DNA of 64,000 nucleotides, from assembly GCA_023238725.1 (NCBI GenBank), contig CM041553.1, positions 23,695,001 to 23,759,000 on the forward strand, in the 5' to 3' direction. Position 1 is the first letter of the stretch, and every line of letters starts with the position of its first letter. Positions 12,701 to 24,345 of the stretch are shown here, piece by piece. The position numbers and the translations under genes were made by a program. Source of the stretch: Scortum barcoo. Lineage: Eukaryota; Chordata; Actinopteri; Centrarchiformes; Terapontidae. The notes under the pieces are model-generated. The model was not told the origin of the DNA. It saw only the letters and a program-made list of their open reading frames with translations, and did no database searches.

Positions 12701-14079
12701 GGCCTCTTCCAAGTGCCGCTCTGCGAGGGGCTCGTCCAGACTGTGGTGGGGGTGTCCAAGTCCAGGGTGGTGACTTCCTCCCACTCGGCATCTGGCTCCA
12801 CCCTGCAGGTGTTCACACTGTCAGACAGCAACAGGTAACACAGATTCGGCAGCATATTTATTCTCTCACTGCACAGAGTTATTTTCTCACTGCACAGATA
12901 AATAAGTGTCTCACCTCCCTCTCAGCACACCGAAGCCCTCGGCCTCTTGTGTCTGCTGCCGTTTGCGTCGCGGCCCTCGCTCCAGTCGACGGACTCCCAG
13001 ACGCTCTGATCGGCACAGATGACAGCGGAGGCCTCTTCATCTGGTGAGTAAGATCAAAACTGGGTTCTTGAAATACTTAGTGACGTCGGAGGAGGTTTAA
13101 TGCACTTGTTGGTCCCCTAAATGGATGTAATGTTGAAAAATATTTAAATTTTCTCAGTGCAGACGTCATCTCCCTGGTCCCTTCTGTTGAAAAGTGTCCA
13201 TTAAGTCAGTACAGGAACACAACAGTGAATAATGTGCTCATGAACTTAAGCAGTCTGTGTTTCCCATTTGAGAGAATCCAGATCTGGCTCTTTCTTGCAC
13301 TGATGTTGCTGCTTATATTTGGATGTCATTTCTGTGTTTGTGCGTCACAGGAACTTAAAGACTGGACAGCTGCTGCGGAGAGTCATCCTCGGAGACGGTT
13401 TATCACACACGGCCTGTCTCAGAGGATACTCCTACTGTGTAAGTCTTTTTGCTTTTCATGTAAGAGGACTGCCAGTTGTTTTAAAAATCTCTCTCGCTCT
13501 TCAGATGATTTTCACCTCTGTGTTTTTGTGTATTTGTTTGCGCGCAGGGGGTTTTATTTGTCCTGCTGCAGCATCAGTTGCTCTGCTCCCTGGAGGAAGA
13601 AGAAGTAGAGGCCTCATTAAAAGATCAAATTTTTTTGGAGGAGGAGGAGGAGGAAAAGAAGAAGAAGGCGCTGTTCTCCTTGGTCGCTGTTAACCCTCTG
13701 AGTGGAAAATCTGTCCAGGCCACCCGCTTATACCCGCCCAAAGCCTGGTCCGGCAGGTGAGCCAAGGTCTGATAGAAAAAGTATTTGTGCGTCTCCGTAT
13801 GGAAACACTAACATTCACACCTGCCGTCTTGTGTCCTGCAGGCTGTGTGAAGCCGACGTCAGCGGCTCCAGCGTGGTGGGCCTGAGTCAGAGCGGCTGTG
13901 TGTGCGTGTGGGAGCTCGGGCGGCGGGGGGCCTCGAGGATGGTGTGGGCCCCTGAGAGCGAAGGCTGGCAGCTGGCTCGATTTGGGGGAGGGGGTGCGCT
14001 GGTGACCGGACATCACAACGGAGACGTCACTTTACACTGCCGCAGCTCCAGTCAGACTTCACTCTGCCTCGGACGTTAA
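6748..14079 (+). CDS. palb2: PALB2, partner and localizer of BRCA2
   Basis: Twelve coding exons: 6748-6810, 6913-6972, 7425-7605, 8359-9861, 10085-11565, 11706-11858, 12363-12445, 12685-12834, 12936-13043, 13351-13438, 13548-13756, 13842-14079. All phases close, giving 1438 residues (human 1186). PALB2 links BRCA1 to BRCA2 and RAD51 in homologous recombination. Exons 1-3 encode the N-terminal coiled coil (KLALLQREYL...) that binds BRCA1 and self-associates. Exon 4 ends in acidic/polar filler, then the chromatin-association motif (LLFPAEYYVRTTR, near 9124-9165) and arginine/glycine-rich runs (RGRGRGRG). Exon 5 has the FHLPDDQFASLKL stretch and a long proline/serine-rich tail. Exons 6-12 form the C-terminal WD40 propeller (LEIREVR, WNLKTGQLL, SGCVCVWELG) that binds BRCA2. 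An acidic/lysine insert (about 13599-13670) lies in one blade. Exon 2 is 60 bp, as in human. Confidence 0.96.
7236..7330 (+). repeat. Fragment of dispersed 'TTTATTG' repeat, in palb2 intron 2
   Basis: The segment around 'atcaaactttattgttcatt' resembles the head of repeats at 21.2, 45.5, 59.1 and 59.5 kb in this window, all in the same orientation. Likely an old SINE-like or LINE-tail fragment. Ends are approximate. Confidence 0.4.
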
Positions 14080-14242
14080 AGATTCTTCGATCACTTTTAT
14101 CTCGCTGTCACTGTTTACGTGAAGATTTTAAGATCAGTTTTGAGAGACACCTTTTTAAATGTCACATTTGTTCAAGTTGCCTAATCCTGAATGTTTATGT
14201 AAAATCTACCCTCCAGGCCACCGTACTGCAAAGGTAAAAACA

Positions 14243-14245
<3 letters not shown>

Positions 14246-14276
<31 letters not shown>
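14246..14276. repeat. (AT)n microsatellite in the palb2 3' UTR
   Basis: About 15 uninterrupted AT units, about 170 bp past the palb2 stop codon. Confidence 0.95.
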
Positions 14277-14277
<1 letters not shown>

Positions 14278-14598
14278 CTTTATTTAGAAAATGGCATAAC
14301 CTCAACAAGACTGAATTATTGAAGGTGGAGTGCTCCTACTTGTTTCCGTTCAGCTTTTGAAAATGTCCACGCTAATGTTTTTAGAGCATCAATATCACAT
14401 ACTGAACCTCTTTATGGAGGACGTGTACTTGATGGTGGATTTTCCCTTTTTAGACCACTTAAACTGGAGTCTGGAACCACTTTTGTGTTTTATTGCTGCT
14501 GTTATGACTGACCCTTACTGTGCTTACTTGAATGTATCGTTATATTTCTTATATGTAAAGAAAAAGACGTGTTGCCAGAGTTTGTTTTTATAATTTAC

Positions 14599-14604
14599 AT
14601 TAAA
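14599..14604 (+). other. Probable palb2 polyadenylation signal (ATTAAA)
   Basis: ATTAAA 520 bp past the stop, followed within 40 bp by a T-rich and GT-containing stretch, as expected downstream of a cleavage site. Confidence 0.5.
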
Positions 14605-14645
14605 TATTTGTGAGTTTTGTTCCTTTTTTTTTTGTCTTTTATATT

Positions 14646-14672
14646 TCTAAGGTGGAACAAAATCACCTTAGA
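14646..14672. other. Short hairpin-forming inverted repeat
   Basis: A perfect 9-bp stem (arms TCTAAGGTG and CACCTTAGA) around a 9-nt loop lies just past the proposed palb2 polyadenylation site, between the two convergent genes. Function unknown; such stems can occur by chance. Confidence 0.45.
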
Positions 14673-15812
14673 CGTCCTGTGTTTCCATTAAAGAAGGTGA
14701 ACAGCTCAGAAATGTTTCTCTCTTATTTATTAAAAGCATAAACAGGTGGTTATTTGAGAGTAAAGGTCTGCTGTGTTGGATCATCTCCCACCCATCAGAG
14801 CCTGAACACATGCTGGAGATTGCCAACATTGCCCCAAGCAAGGAAGCGAATCCCTGTCTCCCATTTGTTTTATGTCTAACTGTAAGAGAGCATCACCTAA
14901 ATACAGATGAACAGTAAAGAGTTGCAGCTTTTGGGATTTTTTTACAGCTTGTTGCACACTATTCTCAGCACTGAGTTCACTTTTCAAAACCCTTCACACA
15001 GTGAAGTATGTGGTCTAAACTGAACTACAACTATCAGCTGCTTTGACTTAAAATTCCTCCAATAAGCACATCTTTGAAAATGACTTAATGAATTCAAAGT
15101 TTTAATAAGAAAAATTACACGTTTTAATTTTACCTGTTTATTTATATTTTAGGCCTGTAAAAAAGATCTATTGTGATACATCTAAAATCAGTACATTCTA
15201 TTTGAATCTGTTCGTCCTGTTTAGGTTGTACAAGAGCATTTTGAATGTTGTGAATTAACTGTATGGATAAAAACCAAACTAAAAAAAAAAAACAGAAATG
15301 TAGAAAAACAACTGTAAAACCCTGTAATTCAAACTGTTGTAACTCTTTGTGTCAACCAGGAGGCGCCAAAATATCTGATTAACTCCACACGGTTCAGAGC
15401 TTTTGACTCACCAACATGAGCTTTCCTCCAGGTGACATTATCAGAAGCAACTTGGCAGAGGCCCAGATTTCTACATTATCGGCAACACGACCTGTACAAT
15501 TACATATCAGTGGAAGCAAGAGTGAGAATGTCCTTTGTAATTTAAGGCTAAACAACTTAAACAGCCTGTGAAATCAACACCACATCACCTCAAATAATTC
15601 TTGAGGCCAAGGTATGCACTGTGAAATTTAAGCAGGCCAACATGAAACAAAAATAAATGTCAATCTTGACAAAACAATCTGATCACAAGATTAATTTCCT
15701 GAGTCAAACAAATTTTACCATCTTAAATGTAATTCTCACTTGTGTGCATGGCAAATGCAAATCTCTTATGAGAAACATTAAACCAAAGTCACTGTTCTTG
15801 TTCAAGAGAATC
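14673..15812. other. Convergent intergenic spacer palb2/plk1
   Basis: About 1.1 kb of AT-rich DNA between the 3' ends of palb2 and plk1. No exon resembling dctn5, which sits between these genes in human, is seen. No repeat recognised. Confidence 0.5.
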
Positions 15813-15818
15813 TTTATT
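15813..15818 (-). other. plk1 polyadenylation signal (AATAAA on minus strand)
   Basis: AATAAA read on the minus strand, 770 bp past the plk1 stop codon, giving a 3' UTR of roughly 0.8 kb. A second AATAAA on the plus strand near 16478 is in the wrong orientation. Confidence 0.55.
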
Positions 15819-16587
15819 TAAACTTGGGTAAAATTAAACCTTCTTTACAACATGTATCCATGCCCAGCAGTATGTACAAGTTTGTACATCTTGTTGAAAA
15901 AGACAAGACATCTAAAATAGACTTAAAATGTGTAAAAAGTAAACAGAAAGAATGTACATGATGAAGACATATAAACATGGTCCATTTCTCTACATACAAC
16001 ACATAAAAACAGACAAACTAGAGAAGCAGACCGGAGAAGATTTTTCCATCCGCACAGCCAGTCTGAGTCTCAATCCCCAACGCACATCTATCCACTCGGC
16101 TTCAGGCTGAAAACCAGGACTGATACATGAACAAATGCAAACATGAGAGGGAATCTTGGAGGACTTCAAGACGTTGACTTTGAACAGTTAACATTCATCT
16201 TTTCCTCCCAGATTCATTTTAAACAGGGTCAACTCGTCTGCTGTGCTGTTGGTGCCCCAGCCCTCTTAGATTATGTGAGCAGGAACGAGTTTGTCAAGAA
16301 CAAGCTTCATCGAGAAAAGTTAAGAGTTTCTACTGACAGCAGGAAAAAAAAGGGATAAAAATCAGCGGCTGATAGACTGAAATTCAACATTTATGTACAA
16401 CATGTAAGAAAATGAATTTCATGGTACACATCAAAGCCTCAAAGATGACATAAAAATCATTACACGCCGACCCTTCAATAAAATACAGGAGGATTTAAAG
16501 GGTCGGCTCCGTCTTCAGAGGCTGGCAGACAGGGAGAAGTGGCCAGTGATTAAAGACAGGGTGATTGAAGAAGTGGTGGCGAGTGGT

Positions 16588-19500
16588 CTACTGTGCTGTG
16601 GAGGAAGGTTTGCTGTCCAGCAGCTTCTCCACCATGAGCTTGGCGTAGCGAATGCGGCTGGCCAGCTCCTTGCTGCAGCCGAACTCCTCCAGCAGGGACA
16701 GCTTGTAGGTGCGGAAGTCTCGCTTCTCGTCGATGTAGGTCACCGCACCCATCAGCGGACACAGGATCAGCTTGGTGTGGTCCTGGTAGAAAAGGGTTAA
16801 TGAAAAAAAATGAGTTCAGGATGTACATACAGGGCGACGTGTGAGAGGAAAAAAGCAAAAAACTAAAGTTGCATTCAACAGTTAGACAACTTAAACAGGT
16901 GAGAGAAGATGTGGTGGGCGTTCAACCTGGAAGAAGTTGATCTGCACGGTGCCGTTGGTGAGGTGCAGGACGATGGCGCTCTTGGTTCTGAACCAGAGGG
17001 AGAGGTAAGGCAGACGGGCCAGCTCGTCTCCTTCCCGCCGGGCGATGTTGGCGCCGGCCTTCAGCAGGTGCTCGCTCATGTAATTGCGGAAATATTTCAG
17101 CAACGTGATCTACAAGGAGAAAGAGCAAATATATAAGAATCCACACCGCGGTGTTGATAAAGTAAAGTATGACGTAGCTTATTAATTATAAATTAAAAAA
17201 GACGGATTACAAAAATAAACTCAAGAAGTAAATGGAGTCACCTTCTTGTTGAGAGTAGGAGGGTAGGAGCGCACGCTGAGGTACGATTCAGCCGCCGCCT
17301 TGTCAATGTACTGCAGGCTGTCTCCGTCAGCGTACATGATCAGACGGGTGTAGTCGTTGAACAGCACGCCCACGCTGTTGTCGCACAGCTGGTAGCCTGA
17401 AATGCACATTTGAGAATCTCAGAAATTGTCTTTGGCTGCTTTGCACACGTCTTAGGTTAAAATGCTTCAAACATTTAACTTGTCAGCTCTCCCCGGTGGA
17501 CAAACTGTGTAATGGCATCACTCTCTGAACTACCGCAGTACAATTGGCACTTTTAAAGACCTTTTTATGGCAGATTTTGAAACATCATAGACGTGCAATT
17601 AACAGAGGACACTCACTGGCTTTGATTGCACGGACAGAGCCTTTGTTAAAGTTAGTGGATACACCTGTTTTTTCAGAACTGAATTGTTACACCTACAAGT
17701 GTCTCAGTCAAGAACAAAACATCTTTTATGTGTGTACCGTTCTGACCTTTGCCCTGATTTTCACAGTGAGACAGGCCATTATCTGTTATTTACAGTACAA
17801 ACAAATTTTACTGTAAAATTATAACTATATGCCTAGATGTCAGATGGTTGAGGAATCAGAGTGTAACATTTACCTAATCCATATTTGTCAGAGTAGTCTA
17901 CCCATTTGCTGATCCAGAAGATAGGAATACATGCAGGATCCTCTGCCTCTTCTGGAAAACACAAAACCAGAACAAACTCTTAGTATGCGACAGTGACACC
18001 GGCACAAAGATTATCCAAACCTCTAGAATGTGTGACGTGGAAACAAAAAGGATTTGTAAACTAAAGTGAAGAGTCTGCAATCACCTTGGCAGATGACTGC
18101 CTTCTCATGAGGTTTGGCAGCAATGATGCTGTTGAGCTGCTGCAGCATATCCTTCAGGTGGTTTTCTGATGGCTCAGCCTCCCTGCACAGAGCACACAAG
18201 TCAAAATATTTAACTACAAAAAATTTTAGACTCTCCTAAAAATAATGTGACACAAAAGCAGTTCTGTGATGTTACAAGTCTGCTTTTTTGAAAAATGTTA
18301 ACAGTGTCAGATTCCATTTTCTGAGTACCCATTGACTGTACGACATTTCCCATAAATTTTACTATCAGAAAATTATTGCAACCACTCTTAAATCCAAATC
18401 AGGATGGTATGAACAAGAGATCTGGGATAAGATCATCACTGACCCTTCTAACCTACCACTCCTACGCAAACATGAGGACCAACAAAGACTAAACTAGTTT
18501 ATTAACACCTTAAAGTGAGTGATTTAAATTTCCTACAATTAATAATATTCCCAACAAATCTAGGAGGGAAAAAGTGTTTTTGCTGAAGCTTGCAATATAT
18601 AATGGAGCTCCTCCATCTCAAATATCTCACCTCTGCACCGGCTCGTCTTTCACGTCCACCTTCTCTGTCCCTGCTGAAAGAGAAAGTCATTAACACTCAT
18701 GTGGACGCCAATGTAGTTAAAGAGACATTTAAACAGTTGCATCTCTCTGCTGAAACAAATATATTTCAGCATTATTTTCATCATTTGTAGGCCAAAGCCT
18801 TGTTTGGTAGGTTGTAGTCAGCCATTTAATGCTGGGATATTCACCTTTGTTGTTGATAGCGGTCAGCGGGCGTCTCTGGTTGAGCTCCATAGCCGTGGAG
18901 GGGGCAATGGAGAACCGCGGGGGCACTGTGAGGCAAGTCGTGGGCAGGCGTAGGGGGACATAGCCGGACGTGAAGAACTCGTCAGCCTGCAGATCAGAGA
19001 TTGTTGGCCTTTGGGCAGGGTCGGCATGCAACATCCGTTTGATGAGCGAGGCCGCCAACGGGTTGATGTGCTGCAGAGAGAGAGTTGTGCATTTAGGTTA
19101 TTAGAGGAGTGAGGGGGAAAATAAGGTGTGTAAAAGAAAGCAATATATACTAAATTTTGAAGGAACATTGTGTACTGTATTAGTCTAGCTTACCCAGGGG
19201 ATGGTGTAGTTGTTCTTCTTAATGCGGTTGTAGGTCTCCTTCAGGCAGGAGGTTTCAAATGGGGGCTTACCCACCAACAAAGTGTACCTGTGAGAACACA
19301 GATGTGAGGAGGGTTAATGTGACCGGGGTGGATGATGTGGCACGGTGTCGTTTTTTGCACTTGCAACCATTTCATCCCCCCCCCTCAGGTGTGCTTGTGT
19401 GTTCAGACTCACAATATACATCCAAGTGACCAGACGTCCACTTCATAGCTGTGGCCTTTCTTACAAAGCACTTCGGGTGCGATGTAGTTGGGCGTCCCGC

Positions 19501-20655
19501 ACAAGGTCTTCTTCCTCTCGCCATCGAACTCGATCTTAGTGGCCAAACCGAAGTCCCCTGGAGAAGAAAGACAGAAAAGATTTAATAAAGCAGCAGACTA
19601 AATAAGCATTTGCTTTTCTGTAAACCTTGAGACCACATGAAAGCTCTTAAACATGCCCTCTTTACACAATTTAAAGCATATTTGTGTGTTTGGTCCTCAT
19701 GAGTAATTTCCACATCAGTCAGACAATGGAAACCTACTCCAGGAAGTATGACTGATGTGAGGGCTGGGCCTCATCCTTTCTTACCAGACCAACAAGATTT
19801 GTTTGAGCAAATCTCGATTAACTTTATCTGTATTTATCACAGTCCTGACAAGTGAACCAGGAGTCAAAAATGTAATGATTTGCAGCCTCAACGGGGGGGG
19901 GAGTACTTTACCTATCTTGACCTCCATGTCATCGTTGAGGAAGATGTTGCCCAGTTTCAGGTCTCTGTGGATCACTCTGTTGTTGTGCAGGTACTGGACA
20001 CCCTTGAGCAGTTGTGTCATGTAGTAGCGGGCCTCAGGCTCGGTCACGGCCTTACGACGCTTGTGCAGCTCCAGCAAGGACTGAAATGGGGGAGAAAATG
20101 ATTTGAGTCACAGACAAGAAACCACATCATGACGCACTTTAAGACCAAGGACCGTATAATGACAGCCAAAGCAAATATTTGGAGGAGGAAGGAAAAACAG
20201 TCTGCAGCAATTACTGATTTTGACATTTTTAAGGATTACTCCCTTAACTTAAGACTGAGAGGACATCATGCATATTTTTGTGTGTGTCTCACCCTTCTCC
20301 TGCAGATTTCCAGGACAACAAAGACAAAGTCTTCGTCCTCGAAGAAGCCATGAAAGCCGACGACGTTGGCGTGGTTGAGGCTCTTGTGGATGGCGATCTC
20401 GGAGGTCATCTTCTCCCGCTGGTGCTGCTTCAGGATCAGCGACTTGGGCACGATCTTGCCGGCGAACACCTGCTTCGTCTCCACGTCGGTGATCTCGTAG
20501 CACTTGGCGAAACCCCCCTTGCCGAGGAATCGTCCCCGGGCGTACCTCCTCATGGTGCGGGGGTCCACCAGCACTTCGGGGATCTCCTTCAGGGGGGCCG
20601 ACTTCGGGTCCACAAGTGCCGCCGGATTCGCCGGCTTCGCCACAGCTGCGCTCAT
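16588..20655 (-). CDS. plk1: Polo-like kinase 1 (serine/threonine kinase)
   Basis: Eleven coding exons on the minus strand: 20655-20293, 20080-19912, 19557-19413, 19287-19194, 19070-18845, 18670-18631, 18182-18085, 17951-17874, 17396-17242, 17109-16927 and 16782-16588. Lengths sum to 1746 bp, 581 residues (human 603). PLK1 drives mitotic entry, centrosome maturation, spindle assembly and cytokinesis. The kinase domain shows GKGGFAKCYE (glycine loop), the AGKIV lysine, HRDLKLGN catalytic loop, GDFGLATK metal site and CGTPNYIAPE activation segment. The two C-terminal polo boxes follow, with WVSKWVDYSDKYG-like sequence (here WISKWVDYSDKYG) and LKYFRNYMSEHL. The start at 20655 is the first ATG of the exon and gives a normal-length N-terminus. 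The gene converges on palb2, as a linked pair also found in human. Confidence 0.97.
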
Positions 20656-20959
20656 CTCGGATTAAAAGTGCTCCTCGATAGAAACTTTTTGTAGCAGCCT
20701 TAAAAAAAACTATTGTTAGCCTCAACCGACGTCGCTAGCTTAGCCCTGGATACTCTTGTGAATTCAAATCAAAACTAACGTTGACCACCCCTGAACCTGA
20801 ACGTTATTCAACACATTTGCGTTTAAAATAAAAAAATATAGGTGTAGTTATATGCGAATGTGGAAATTTAGAGTAAACCTGAGGGAGGAGGTGAAGCGAC
20901 TCTCCGGACTCGTCCCTCGGTGGCTGCACTTTGACAACAGTCTCCGCCGCAAGTTTAAA

Positions 20960-21130
20960 ATGCTGCCTCGTTCGTTGAGGCGCTCTCTGATTGGTCCGCT
21001 CGATTTGAATTCCGAGGCGGAGCCGCAAGGCATTCGTGGGAAGCGAGGTGCGAAAGCAGCCAATCCGCGAGCGGGACGAGGCAAACTCTGCGCCGCGATT
21101 GGTCGAACGCCCCGGTTGCATGGCAGTCGT
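20960..21130 (-). promoter_or_regulatory. plk1 promoter with three CCAAT boxes
   Basis: A CpG-rich stretch upstream of plk1 holds CCAAT/ATTGG pentamers at 20990-20994, 21060-21064 and 21098-21102 in mixed orientation. Paired NF-Y sites are typical of G2/M cell-cycle promoters, including human PLK1. Possible CHR-like hexamers occur near 20954-20959 (TTTAAA) and 21004-21009 (TTTGAA on the plus strand), but neither has the usual upstream CDE at 4-nt spacing that I can see. The 300 bp between here and the ATG may include a small 5' UTR intron. Confidence 0.55.
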
Positions 21131-21210
21131 CATTTCCGACTAGCGCAGTGCTCGACGGGAATTGTAGTGTGAGTGGGGTTTTTAAATTCAAACAGTCGAT
21201 GTTGTGAATG

Positions 21211-21480
21211 AAAGTCAGAATCAGCTTTATTGATCAGGCGTGTGAACACATACAAAGAATTTATACATCACTGAACATACACAGAAATAGAGATACATGC
21301 AGTTTAAAACAAGGACAGCAGCTAAACAAGGTGAAAATTAACATTAAACAAGTGTAAATGTACATAAAAGTAAAACAATACTGTAAATATATATAAACAT
21401 GAATTGGAAAATAAATAAATAATGATAACTAATAATGACAACAACAGTAAGACAATAGTGCACCAAACACGATTACTGAA
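21211..21480 (+). repeat. Dispersed 'AATCAGCTTTATTG' repeat
   Basis: Starts 'cagaatcagctttattgatc' and runs into an A-rich body with 'acacatacaaagaattta'. Closely similar to the repeat at 59541-59659 ('gaatcagctttattaacaag', 'acacatacaaggagtt') and weaker copies elsewhere. A common teleost repeat; class not certain. Lies just upstream of the plk1 promoter. Confidence 0.6.
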
Positions 21481-21689
21481 ACAAGTGGCTTACATGAGGT
21501 AGGTGGTATTTTATTTACATACATTTTATTTACAGGTCCATTGGATGTTTGTGTTATTGCACAGGGATTGTTCTTGACACTGGTGTGACTGGTTTTAAAT
21601 GTTCATCAGAGTGACAGCCTGAGGAAATAAACAGTTCCTGTGTCTGGTTGTTTAGTGGTTTAGTGGTTATTTAATGTTTGAAGAGGAGC

Positions 21690-22260
21690 AGTTTTAAAGT
21701 ATTCACTCAACTGATAGTCATATTTGCACTATGTAAAAGCCTGTGTGTAAATATATGTATGTTAAAGTACAAAAGACACATGACAATTAAAAGTGAAAGT
21801 AGACGGCTGTTTCTCAAGTGAATCCAGCCCACTTGCTTATCAGTAGGCAGACTGTACTGCACTCTTTGAAATGTACGTATCTCTATTTTCTGCTGCCACT
21901 TTGCACTGTTACTCCATTATATTTTCACTTATTTGACACTTATAAATGCAAGTTTGTTTTCAGATTTGACACATAAAACATATGATGAGTTTGTACATAA
22001 CAGTGGTGTAAACAGTAGTTCAATTGTCTGAATTACACCAGTGTGATCCAAGCATAAAGCCAAAAATGTATAATACAGTAACTGACAGGCTCATTCATGG
22101 ATACATTACTTTTGCTTTTGACACTTTAAGTCAATTGTGATGATGTTGTTAATGTACTTTTACTTAATTAAACTTTTGATTACAGGATTTTTGCTTGGAT
22201 GATGTACTTTTACACTGTGTACTTTCACTACTTTCAATGCAGTAGATTTGCTTGAACATA
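21690..22260. repeat. Dispersed 'tactttactcc' repeat (family 2), eroded copy
   Basis: Includes 'gtactttcactactttca', 'acataaaacatatgatgag' and 'aatgtacttttacttaatt', phrases that recur at 23.6-24.0, 53.96-54.2 and 57.6-57.8 kb. Boundaries are soft. Probably an old SINE or LINE 3' end. Confidence 0.45.
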
Positions 22261-22885
22261 AGTCTTAGATATTAATTTGATTTCTCATCAGTGAGGGGCG
22301 ACATTGGACAAAATACAGTGTGGGTACATAAATATCTTGCTTACCCACAGAGCACTGCTGCTATTTATTTACTAATTACTAATTATGATAAACTATCAAA
22401 TAGGGTGTCCATACAAAAAGCTCATAAATGTCCGCTTGAGTAAATCTTCGCACACCAAATGAAATCTATGTTTTTATATATATGACTTTATTACAGCGCC
22501 AGACTCTTTCTTTTCATTTAGCTCACTTCATGTGGTGAAGAATAACTCAAGTTCCACCCCAACAATATGATATTCTTAAAGCTATTTCTTTTTTTATTCA
22601 AAACAGATGTATTATGGTGCGTGTGGTGTATTGTGCGGTTTCAACACAAGATTTCAAGGGTCTTGTTTTTTTTAGCCACTGTGTTCTCCAAGAAGGACTG
22701 CTCTTCTTCCTTATTGATGTTTTTGTGCCCATGACAGTGTTTTCTGTTTTCATTTGCAGATCATAGATGACGTGGGGATATTTAGAGGAAGATGAGAGGA
22801 GAATAAGTGGATGAGGAGAGGATGGATGAATGAAAGGACCATGACATCAGCGCGTTTGTTTATCCTCTTTGTTCCACTTAACAGC

Positions 22886-22920
22886 GTGTGTGTGTGTATG
22901 TGTGTGTGTGTGTGTGTGTG
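22886..22920. repeat. (GT)n microsatellite
   Basis: GT run with one interrupting A. Confidence 0.95.
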
Positions 22921-23639
22921 CATTTACCATCAAAAACAGCACAATGTGGCTTCATGCAGAGAGGAGCTATTTTTACGAAGCGCTGGCTGATCTAAATATT
23001 CCCTCCCTGCATCCACTCAAAGGCAGCCGACGTTCATCACTTGTGAATGACGAAGAAAGGAAAAAAAAGAGCTCAGGCTGTTTTGATTTATTTATTGACC
23101 CACAAGGACATTTAAAAATGTGAATTATAATATTATTTGTCCACCTTAGGGAATGAAGACATAGTTTAAGAGGTTAATAGTCCTGTGAGGGAGTCAAACT
23201 CATTAGTCCAGACTTCCTTAAGGCACCATAACAACTTTAACCAATGGTTAAAGGGCCTTTTTGCAGATTTGAAAGCATTGCATTTACCATAGCATATGTT
23301 CAATGTAAATAGCTTAAATCTATATCTGTGTATCCTGTATTACACCTCAAAATCCTGCAGCTAACGGGGCGCTTAGGGTTGAATTGTAATGAGATTCACT
23401 CAGACCTCAAAGACATCACCCAAATCAAGAGGACTGCTTTAACAATGACTTGTCTGTCCTTAACATGGAGCATTGAGGATAAGACTGACTAAATGTTATC
23501 ATCTTTGTAAACACATAAAAAGTATTAAATCAAATCTTAACAGTGGTATAGGTTGGTACACTGAGCAGGAGAGAAGTGGTCATAACATAATTGATTTGTT
23601 AATATTTAAAAGGGACAAAAATACCAGGCTGGTGACTGC

Positions 23640-24010
23640 AGTGGTGGAAGATAACTATTATTTACTCAAGTACTGAACTGAACTTGAGTATTTCTATTGA
23701 CTGGACTCGACTATTTCATCATACTTATGCTCCACTAGATTTCACAGGCATACTTTTCTTATTTTACATATGATCAATAACATAAAATACAACACACTGT
23801 ATTTTCATCAGCCTGGTAAACTTTGCGTTGCTTTAATCAGCTAAAATCATGAAAGACTGCCTATACAGTAATGTATTATTGATAATAAAAACTAAACATA
23901 CTGCTACTTTTGATCCTTAGAGTATATTCTGCTGCTAGCACTTATATACATTTCCTTGTGAATGCAGAACTTTTGTGGAGTATTTTCATACTGTGGTTGC
24001 CTATTCGGGC
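23640..24010. repeat. Dispersed repeat family 2, copy
   Basis: Carries 'gtggtggaagataac', 'tttactcaagtact', 'ttatgctccactag' and 'gtggagtattttcata', the characteristic phrases of this fish repeat. Lies between plk1 and the Ras-dva gene. Confidence 0.55.
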
Positions 24011-24125
24011 TATTTAAAATATCTTATGCTCACACTGCCCAAAGTAAAGCAACCTAAGTAAAGTAAGCCTGAGGTGTGGATTGAAAATGAACGAAACATC
24101 AGAAAAAAAATCACAAAAAAAGTCT

Positions 24126-24131
24126 TTTATT
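24126..24131 (-). other. Ras-dva gene polyadenylation signal
   Basis: AATAAA on the minus strand, 215 bp past the stop codon of the GTPase gene. Confidence 0.6.
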
Positions 24132-24345
24132 GATATAAAATGAAAAATGCTGCTACAGAAACATGTTGATATTTAACACCTATAAACTAAAATGACTGTC
24201 CAGGCCAGATCTTTATATGCAGTCTGTGGTCCGGACCGTCAGAGACTTTTTGTTCCACCTCTGGACAAACCAGGTAGACCAGCAACACCTGAGCACGCGC
24301 AGTCCAGCTGCAGAGTCCAAACAGGAGCTGCTGCCCCCCCTCCTC

